A model generated the notes under the pieces. It had not been told where the DNA came from. It did no database searches and was given only the letters and a program-made list of their open reading frames with translations. 64,000 bases of DNA from Achatina immaculata (Eukaryota > Mollusca > Gastropoda > Stylommatophora > Achatinidae): assembly GCA_009760885.1 (NCBI GenBank), contig CM019702.1, forward strand, positions 47,973,925-48,037,924, read 5' to 3'. The translations under genes were made by a program, and so were the position numbers. Shown here piece by piece: positions 56,515-64,000 of this stretch; within the stretch, counting starts at the first letter, position 1, and every line of letters starts with the position of its first letter.

Positions 56515-57385
56515 ATTAATGTGTTTAAAATAAACAACAATAACAATTATCTTTTAGTAATTTTCCACAATCGTACTCTTATTTAATGCCTGAAGATTTT
56601 CCCTCGCCTAACAAGCTCTGTCTAAAGCGTCTTGCAGAATCTTACCGCAGGATGGCAACCAGTTCTCTGTCCTCTTCGTTTGTTTCCCTTGCTGGTTTCT
56701 GTATGACAGACCAGCCATGACGTATATACTTAAATTTCTGCTTCAACTGTTCTTAAAGTTCCTGTAGATCAAATTGAAAGAAAGAAAGAAGAGTTCTCCT
56801 CTGATACTAACAAAAAAAAATGTGTTATATTTAAATAAGCACATGACTGTTTTCCAGGCCGTAAACAATGTCAGTGTTTGAACTGATGTCATGCTGAAAT
56901 AGGCTTATCTGGTCATCCGAAGCTAAGGTCTCTTGCCATAGTCTGAAAGTGTCATTCAGAGTAATGAATGTGAAGCCAGCCGAATCGAAAGCCGTGCAGG
57001 TTATTGGACTGAAGGCAAGTGGGTCATATTCAATATGCCGTCTCCCTCCAGCCAATCCTGTTTATATACTGATATTCCCCTTCTCTTTCTTGAGAAAAAC
57101 TGACTCCGGCAACAGAGACTATCTGAATGAACGGCGAGAAGTACTAGATTGATCTATACTGTCATGGGGGGAGGGGGGGGAAGAAAAATTTATTTTAATT
57201 AATATAAGTCTTCGCACAAGTCAGTGTGAGCAGTGGAAAGCAAACAAACAAACAAAAAAAAACTTTCTGCCATTCCATTAAAAGTCTCTTACGAATTTAT
57301 ATTGATAGAAAACATGTCAAACAAGCTAACGTCCCCAAACTAACATATTAAATGAGCCATCACTGCATCAACCTTATCAAGACGA
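56515..57385. other. no feature seen
   Basis: Small frames on both strands without recognisable identity; a G-rich run at 57166-57180. Confidence 0.4.
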
Positions 57386-57390
57386 TAAAT

Positions 57391-57420
57391 CATATATATA
57401 TATATATATTTTTTTTTTTT
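57391..57420. repeat. (TA)n/T run
   Basis: TATATA followed by T12. Confidence 0.9.
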
Positions 57421-57424
57421 AAAT

Positions 57425-57925
57425 GGTAGAAAACTCACCCTCAAAGAAAATGTTTCCCGTCTCGCGAACATCAAAGTCCACGTTCATTAAAGTACGAAAG
57501 AAAGTTATGTGTAACTGCCTGGCATTAAACTAGTTTCTTGATTGGTAATTATAAAATCTTTATGTCAGCATAATGGATTCTGTGGCAAATAATAGACTGT
57601 TTTCCAACGCGCTAACGCATAACTGGAAGACTGTGACGAAATTTCATCCTGATACCAAGGTAACGTATTTGACGCATTTTCTCTAAAGTTCTGCAACTTT
57701 TGTGTGTCTGATGCTGATCTTCGAAGAGTTTAATTGTCTCTCCTCTGCACTTTTGTTGGTGGTGTGCTGATGCTGTATTTGCTAAGGGATGCTGTATTCT
57801 GTAACGACACGCGTCCCAAGTTTTCTCAACCATTTGTCCTTGGTTTCTTAGGCTTGCTGTGTAACGTTTTTTCTGGAGATCAGCTCTAACTGGTCTTTAC
57901 CCATATAGTTTTATCACGTGTTATT
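57425..57925. other. no feature seen
   Basis: The minus strand at 57700-57830 has a 73-codon frame (VEKTWDACRYRIQHPL start) that is not recognised. Confidence 0.4.
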
Positions 57926-57926
57926 T

Positions 57927-57928
<2 letters not shown>

Positions 57929-57974
<46 letters not shown>

Positions 57975-57983
57975 CCCCCCCCC
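57929..57983. repeat. (TC)n/poly-C
   Basis: About 21 TC units then C11. Confidence 0.95.
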
Positions 57984-58239
57984 TTTCTCATTTTTTTGGT
58001 GACAATCACTAATTTCAATATTCTTTGGCCAATATTCACTAACATTTGAGACACAGAATAACTTTACTACGTGTTTGTAGTTAAGTTCTCTACTGAGCGT
58101 GAGCGAAATGTAAACGCTTTGTTATTGCACTTTTTTTTATTACAGCTTGAATGATGTTTGTTATATGCATACCATATTTGTAGCAAACTGATATAGAATG
58201 CCTGGAACGGAGTGAAAGTTGAAAGTTATGTAACAAATG

Positions 58240-58340
58240 ATTTAAAGGGAAGAATGTAGTGCGGGCATGCGCGTACACTTCTTCACTCTATGAACATAAA
58301 GTTCGCTCATTCGTTCTTTCTCTCTCTCTCTCTCTCTTCC
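58240..58340 (+). mobile_element. isolated LINE 3'-end module and TC tract
   Basis: GGGAAGAATGTAGTGCGGGC, then ATGCGCGTACACTTCTTCAC and CATAAAGTTCGCTCATTCGTTC, parallels the modules at 17.5-21.3 kb and, like them, ends in TC repeats. Confidence 0.65.
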
Positions 58341-58344
58341 TCCC

Positions 58345-58820
58345 GCCTTTCCCTTGTATCCCATATCTCTCTTCAGCTTTCCAAGTCAAAAGGTAGCGGC
58401 AAGTGTACTTCCGTGTCATTGGAAAATCATGCCTTTCAAAGTCCAAACAGAAAGCATTATTGCAAATGCGTACAATGTCTCCATTTCTATGCTACTTCCT
58501 CTCTCTCTCTCTCTCTCTTCCCAGTTGTTTACTCCGACCGTAATTCTATCACTCCTCACTCCCTCCAGCGGGATAAAACAATATACTCTTATGCAATAAC
58601 AGGTTGCTTAAGAAAAAAGATGATAAAAAGTCTGCAAATAAAGAAAATAAAACAAAAAAATATCATCACTTTATATCTGTGATCACCCATACAGTGTTTA
58701 CACAAAACAAAAACTTTCCACGACTATTATTAATAATGAAAGGTTACCAGCTCTGAAAGCGGAAGTTATAAATACGCCTAGACATATGACACCAACCAAT
58801 GGTTCCAGATCACTGGTAAC
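58345..58820. other. no feature seen
   Basis: A 130-codon plus-strand frame (58290-58682) starts in the TC tract and lacks a recognisable domain. Confidence 0.4.
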
Positions 58821-58834
58821 ATCCAAAGGGGAAT

Positions 58835-59523
58835 TCATTCATTCACTCATTTGCATGTCCCTTGCGGAACTTTGCCTCCCAAACAGCACTCCTGTAGGCC
58901 TCTCGGTTGTGAGTAAGATGGCCTGCTGCTGATGCATCCATTTACAGATCGTCAACGATGTCTTGCAGCCATCTTCGTTTTGGTCTTCCTCTTTTTTTTT
59001 CTCATTATATATCCTTCCAATACGGTCTTCTCTAGATTATCATGACGTTTAATGTGTCCAAAATATTTAAGTTTCCTCTCTTTAATCCTCTTTACTAGCC
59101 AGCCTTCTTCAATATTAAGCTCTTGTAGTATAGATATATTTGTTCTTTTTTGTGTCCACGATATTTGGAGAACTCTTCTGTAGCATTTACATTCAAAGTC
59201 ATTTATGTGTTTCTCAGCTGTGTTGTTAAGTGTCCAGGTCTTACAGGCATATGTTGCGATGGGAAAGATGCATGCCCTTAAAAATCTTATTTTTGTGGTT
59301 CTGTCTGCTTCTCTCCACAAATTCTTTAGTTGTTTTACTTTCTGAAGAGCGATAGATGTCCTCCTTTTAATTTAACTCATTGTATCTCCGTTATTAGTTA
59401 GTGATGATCCAAGATATTCAAAACTCTCCACTTCTTCCAGTTTTTCCTCATTGATACATATTCCAGCTGCCTTGCTTGTTTTGTCAGTTGTCATCAATTT
59501 AGTTTTCTTTGCATTAAGAAAAA
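58835..59523 (-). mobile_element. LINE 3' half, 689 bp, with 14-bp TSD and TGAA tail
   Basis: The minus strand begins near 59520 with NAKKTKLMTTDKTSKAAGI, then LEEVESFEYLGSSLTNNGD and a stop. A frame of 122 codons follows: WREADRTTKIRFLRACIFPI, ATYACKTWTLNNTAEK, CYRRVLQISW and ERKLKYFGHIKRHDNLEKT. The C-terminal REAYRSAV-like block ends near 58856, followed on the minus strand by TGAGTGAATGAATGA. ATCCAAAGGGGAAT occurs at 58821-58834 and 59524-59537, exactly flanking the insert. A different LINE family from 54310. Confidence 0.95.
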
Positions 59524-59607
59524 ATCCAAAGGGGAATACTCATGACTATAATAGATTTATTTTTACAGAAAGAGTAGGCAACATCCTGAATTTAAACACC
59601 AGGTTCA

Positions 59608-59626
59608 CGCCGCCGCCGCCGCCGCC

Positions 59627-59660
<34 letters not shown>

Positions 59661-60596
59661 TCATAATTACCACCACCACCACCATCATCTTCATCATCAT
59701 TATCACCACTACCATCATCATCATTATCACAACTACCATCATCATCATCATTACCACCACCACCACACCACTATCATCTTCATCATCTTTACCAGCATCA
59801 TCATCATTATCACCACTACCATCATCATCATTATCAACACTACCACCATCATCATTATCACCACTACCACAATCACTATTACCACTACCGCCACCATCAT
59901 CATTATCACCACTACAACCACCATCATCATCATTATCACCACTACAACCACCATCATCATTACCACCACCACCACCACCACCACCACCATCATCACCACA
60001 ACCACCACCACCATCACAACCACCACCACCATCATCACCATCATCATCATCATCATCGCCATCACCACCACCATCATCATCACCACCACCATCATCATCA
60101 TTATCACCATCATCATCATTATCATTATTACCATCATCATCATCACCACTACCATCATCATCATTATTATTATTACCATCATCATCATTATCATCATCAT
60201 CATCATCATTATCACCACTACCGCCACCATCATCATTAACACCACTACCATCATCATCATCATTATCACCACTACCATCATCATCATCATTATCACCACT
60301 ACTGCCACCGTCATCATTATCACCACTACCATCATCATCATTATCACCACTACCATCATCATAATTATCACCACTAACATCATTATCATTATCACCACTA
60401 CCATCATCATCATCATCATCATCATCATCATTATCACCACTAACATTATCATAATCACCACTACCATCATCATCGTTATCACCACTACCGCCACCACCAT
60501 TATTATCACCTCTACCACCACCATCATCATCATCACCATCACCACCACCACCACCATCATCATCATCACTATCATCATAACCACCACTATCATCAT
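59608..60596. repeat. CCG/CAC/CAT trinucleotide satellite, about 1 kb
   Basis: Starts as CCG, then CCA, then mixed ATC/ACC/ATT units, many in the form CATCATCATTATCACCACTAC. It yields a 281-codon Met/Val/Ile frame on the minus strand that is certainly a shadow. Confidence 0.97.
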
Positions 60597-60664
60597 TTCA
60601 AATTATGTTTCTCCATGTGTGAAGCGTGATTTTCCAACGACACGGAAGTACATCTGCCGCCTCC

Positions 60665-60865
60665 TTTTGCCTTCTCCTGGCCACTTTCCTTGACCCGGCG
60701 GCACACTAGAGGGTGATATGGTCACTATCTTGCCTGGGCGCTTGTTCCCTTCCAGATCCAGACGGAGCCAGGTACACATTTTTTACGGCTGAGTGAAAAG
60801 GGGGGCGCCTCCAGCCAGACCCAGCTCGCTGTGTGAGAGATGGGTGCTAACCATAATATGCCACT
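60665..60865 (-). mobile_element. SINE-B copy, diverged
   Basis: TTCCTTGACCCGGCGGCACA, then CTAGAGGGTGATATGGTCAC, and GGCTGAGTGAAAAGG correspond in order to the copy at 22230. The head (minus strand, near 60850) is decayed but keeps TTAGCACCCATCTCTCACAC. Confidence 0.7.
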
Positions 60866-60869
60866 TATG

Positions 60870-61445
60870 CCCCCCCTCCCTTCTTCGATGTCTCAACCCC
60901 TTCCCCCCCCCCCAACCCAGTAAAACGTAATGAAGCCAGCCTTACATCTCATGGCGTAACTGCCTGTTTCAATCGTTGCTAAAACTATGAGATGACATGC
61001 AGCTTTTCAATGCCAGTTTTTGCGTACCCGGTGACTGTTTGTTGCTTTCTTCAAGAATATCACTAAAGAAAAAAATGCACCCGAATTCAGCGAGTTTTGT
61101 GGCTGTATCTTGGTCCAAGTTAAATGTAAGTGCCGGAGATGTTTCCACGTCACATGTCACAGTAATTTCATACCTGGCACTTTGTCTAGGAAGTGCCATA
61201 AATTTTCTTGGCACCGCTTGTGAAAGATGTTTATTACCTCCGACCACCCCCCCCGCCCCCTTTTGTTTTCCTGCCTGGCACAGGTGAGATGTTTTCTTTC
61301 AAGAAGGAGCTAAAAACTTAAAGAGTCAATATTGTACAATATGTAGAAACTGAGTGCTGGATGCTGCGTCTACTATTTCTTTCTGTTGGTTGGTTTTCAT
61401 TTTTCAGCAGTGGTGAAAGATGTATGGGAGTGAAAGAACAGACAT
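60870..61445. other. no confident feature
   Basis: C runs at 60903-60913 and 61245-61260. Opposed open frames of 92-96 codons (60969-61287) have fairly normal composition, and CAG/GTGAGA at 61281 resembles a splice donor. No domain recognised. Confidence 0.35.
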
Positions 61446-61454
61446 AGGCAGACA

Positions 61455-61600
61455 CTGGCATCACGGCGGTAAGTAAGACATTACACTGACATCACGGCGG
61501 TAAGTAAGACATTACACTGACATCACGGCGGTAAGTAAGACATTACACTGACATCACGGCTGTAAGTAAGATATTACACTGACATCACGCTGTCAAAAGC
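61455..61600. repeat. 31-bp minisatellite, about 4.7 units
   Basis: Core GACATCACGGCGGTAAGTAA, then GACATTACACT, period 31 bp. Each unit contains GGTAAGT, a perfect splice-donor-like word. Confidence 0.95.
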
Positions 61601-61635
61601 GTAATCACATAATCTCTTCCGCAGATTTCACTGAG

Positions 61636-61673
<38 letters not shown>

Positions 61674-61710
61674 TCTCTCTCACACACACACAAACAAACA
61701 CACACACACA
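61636..61710. repeat. (TC)n/(CA)n microsatellite
   Basis: Alternating CTCTCT and ACACAC tracts. Confidence 0.95.
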
Positions 61711-61714
61711 ACTA

Positions 61715-62855
61715 TAAAACATTTTTGTTTTCAGAAAACAAACCATTTCGGTTCATATCGTGTTACTAAATAAAATCGCCTCGTATCTTCTTCATTTCTC
61801 ATCTAATTTAACCCCCTCCCCCCCCCCACCCCCCCAGTATTTGTGTTTACTCCACACAAAGGTTCACGACTGTCAGTGCTATAAACCCGATAGCACTGTC
61901 CGTATCATTCTACAAACAAGAGATGATCTTCTCCAATAAGAGCGCGACTCCGGTACTACGGAAAATGTGATTCTTATCAAAGTCCACGGAACTAATTGAG
62001 AGACAACCGCGGCTGAAATTAGTTACAAAAATAATTAAGACAGGCAGCAGGGGGGCAGGATGAAGTTTCCAAGATCTGATGATGGTCGCGGTGGACGTCC
62101 ATTAAAAAAATAAAACGCTGCGTCCGCGGATATTCAGTTCGTCCTGTTATCTGAAATGACTGACACGGGGGGATAACAGCAAGCCTTGATAGTGGTGTAT
62201 GTCGAGGCGATGCGTTAAAAATCCTACAGATGAAAAAAGATTTTTAAAAAAACACACATTAGAAGGTTAACAGCTAATTACATAAGACCGCTCCATGCAG
62301 TCTTTCGTTTGCCTTTCCTCGACTTCCATTGATTCATTACATCCTAGGGCAATGCAGTTTTCTGTAAGAGAGTCCAAAAAAGCGTTTATGCTGCCTTATT
62401 TGTACTAGAACTGTTGACGTTACAACTGTAGCATTGCTCAGAGGTTCCCACGTTGGTGCCCCGATGTTCCAAAGCGAGTGATTTGTTTGTCCGTAAATAA
62501 ATTATGTCCGGGTTCACTATGCCCGCTGCCTGCGTGTTCAACATCCTCCACAAATTTCCAACTGCAGTAATCACACAGGAAACCGATATCAAGAGACCAC
62601 TAATAAACCCATTAAATCTGCTTTCGGCAATACTGTGCAGAAGTTTAAATTTCAGGTTATATTTCACTGAATAACTGTTCTTAAAAGTTTCATGCAGTTA
62701 TCAGTTGTGAAATAACCAACGAAACTAATTAAAATTTTCAGACAATTGCAATGGTAAAAAGTGCACAAATTTCATGACCAGTTTGCTGCTAACACAAGAC
62801 GATTTACTGAACCTCAGTCTATGAAACAGTTCTAATCTTTTATGACTGAATCTCT
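61715..62855. other. no feature; C-rich run at 61813-61837
   Basis: A 93-codon minus-strand frame (62386-62667) is not recognised. Confidence 0.4.
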
Positions 62856-62859
62856 ATAA

Positions 62860-63075
62860 CAGTGTTTCTCAACCCCGGTTCCGAGGTTCCGCGACGGATC
62901 TGCAAGGATCGAGACTGAAAAATCCCTACTAGACACTTCTTGCGGAATTCTGGGGATTACCTGCATACTTTTGTTTTTGTCCAAGACAGGTTGGTTTTTA
63001 AAAAAGTCATTTTTAGCATTTTTAGTTCCACACAAAGGAAATCCAAGAGTTTTGTGGGGGGGGGGGGGGGGGGAA
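62860..63075. mobile_element. hAT-like end (remnant)
   Basis: CAGTGTTTCTCAACCCCGGT, then TCCGAGGTTCCGCG, is a typical hAT left terminus and subterminal sequence. No matching right end. A G20 run lies at 63055-63074. Confidence 0.45.
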
Positions 63076-63199
63076 GAACAGAGAAAGGCTGTCCTATGAC
63101 CTTGACAGGAACATACATACACACAAAATTCATTTTCTCAACGCTCTGTATGAGCTGAGGTATAATATCTGCAACATAATTCTGACTATCATCATCTTA

Positions 63200-63500
63200 G
63201 ACTTGTTGAGACCCTAAGCTGCCGTTCTCGATTTAGACTTACCGGCGTCCTAAGCTGCCCTTACGGATTTGGACTTGATAAGGTCCTAAGCTGCCGTTAC
63301 GGATTTAGACACTGACACCTTAAGCTGCTGTTTCGGATTTAGACTTACCGACACCTTAAACTGCCGTTCCGGATTTAGATTTACATACGCCCTAAGCTGC
63401 CGTTCCATATTTAGACATACCGACACCTTAAACTACCGTTCTAGATTTAGACTTACCGACACCTTAAAGCTGCCGTTTCAGATGTAGACTTACCGGTGCC
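63200..63500. repeat. 36-bp minisatellite, about 8 units
   Basis: Core TAAGCTGCCGTTCCGGATTT, then AGACTTACCGACACCT. Units are moderately diverged. Confidence 0.93.
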
Positions 63501-63504
63501 CCAT

Positions 63505-64000
63505 CTTTATAAAGCACAACGGACCAAATCTGTCAACTGTTTGACCACTTCAGAGACAGCTTTCCTGTCTCAACCTTTCTGACACGGGCTTAAGTACCCT
63601 CTTCCCTCCCCATTCATGTCACTGGCTGGTTGCCTTGAGTTGGCCACTTCAGTCTGACTTTTTGCTGTCCAGTCTATATTACTGTAAGGTTTTACTTCTT
63701 TATTATTTTCCTTACACCTTCACTACCAGCATTTTCCCCCCATCCAAAGTAAAAGCAACCAAACAATATTCAAGGGAAAAGAGGTTGTGACAACACTTAT
63801 GAAATAGAGCAAACAACCAGTCTACAAGAAATATGTCATAAAAAAAACCTGATGTGCTATCACAAGGATTCATTTCTCACTTGGAGTTCTCTCTCGAGCG
63901 CGCCTCGTGCATGGGATAAATAACTTTGTCTAAGCAGTTGAAAGATAAAGGGAAATCGGTAGCTGAGGTGATTACAGCCACAGGTAGCATATTTGAAATG
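63505..64000. other. no feature seen
   Basis: Ordinary AT-rich sequence to the end of the window. Confidence 0.45.

Noticed and set aside
59751..60596. 281-codon minus-strand open frame
   Set aside because: Purely Met/Val/Ile from a CAT/CAC array; no gene.
60969..61287. Opposed open frames next to a donor-like site
   Set aside because: Composition is plausible but no domain, acceptor or partner exon could be identified on either strand.

Overview
This window looks like repeat-dense, gene-poor DNA from a metazoan nuclear genome. The most likely source is a lophotrochozoan, probably a mollusc. Three things point that way: many decayed non-LTR retrotransposons (LINEs) of invertebrate type, tRNA-derived SINE-like repeats and hAT and mariner remnants; abundant minisatellites and microsatellites; and a histone H2B fragment whose N terminus resembles molluscan H2B. 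No intact protein-coding gene could be supported. Nearly all long open frames are shadows of simple repeats or pieces of LINE open reading frame 2. The window is best read as intergenic or intronic sequence.

Layout. 0-10 kb: microsatellites, degenerate minisatellites, three blocks of one 27-bp minisatellite, and a SINE-like repeat (here called SINE-B) with an internal tandem expansion. 10-17 kb: SINE-A heads, two LINE fragments on the minus strand, one LINE fragment on the plus strand, a small hAT candidate, a 746-bp mariner relic with terminal inverted repeats (TIRs) and TA flanks, and a copy of an unclassified repeat (Repeat-C). 17.4-21.1 kb: a nearly identical 1,867-bp tandem duplication of a CR1/L2/Jockey-like LINE fragment, flanked by several copies of its own 3' end. 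21.7-26.6 kb: an inverted-repeat element with a tRNA-like core, SINE-B, minisatellites and LINE fragments. 27.1-31.2 kb: a satellite-rich block with 31-, 25-, 4- and 53-bp units. 31.8-33.2 kb: a hAT candidate and LINE pieces. 33.2-36.5 kb: a possible foldback-like composite made of inverted arrays outside, a 41-bp inverted-repeat element inside, and a hAT element with a perfect 8-bp target-site duplication (TSD) at the centre. 36.5-37.9 kb: a Repeat-C copy expanded internally into about 24 units of 34 bp, then a second copy. 38-48 kb: tetranucleotide tracts, TA tracts, hAT candidates, a tiny LINE 3' end and SINE-A. 48.1-52.4 kb: Repeat-C, the H2B relic, a 24-bp minisatellite, oppositely oriented LINE pieces, Repeat-C and SINE-A. 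53-59.5 kb: several LINE fragments on the minus strand, two with clear TSDs. 59.6-60.6 kb: about 1 kb of CAT/CAC trinucleotides. 60.7-64 kb: SINE-B, 31-bp and 36-bp minisatellites and a hAT-like end.

Two processes recur. First, LINE 3' ends carry short microsatellite tails: GA, TA, GATAA, CAT, TTGA or TGAA. Second, SINE-like elements contain internal segments amplified into minisatellites. Names such as SINE-A, SINE-B and Repeat-C are local labels. Family assignments come from reading motifs by eye, with no database search.
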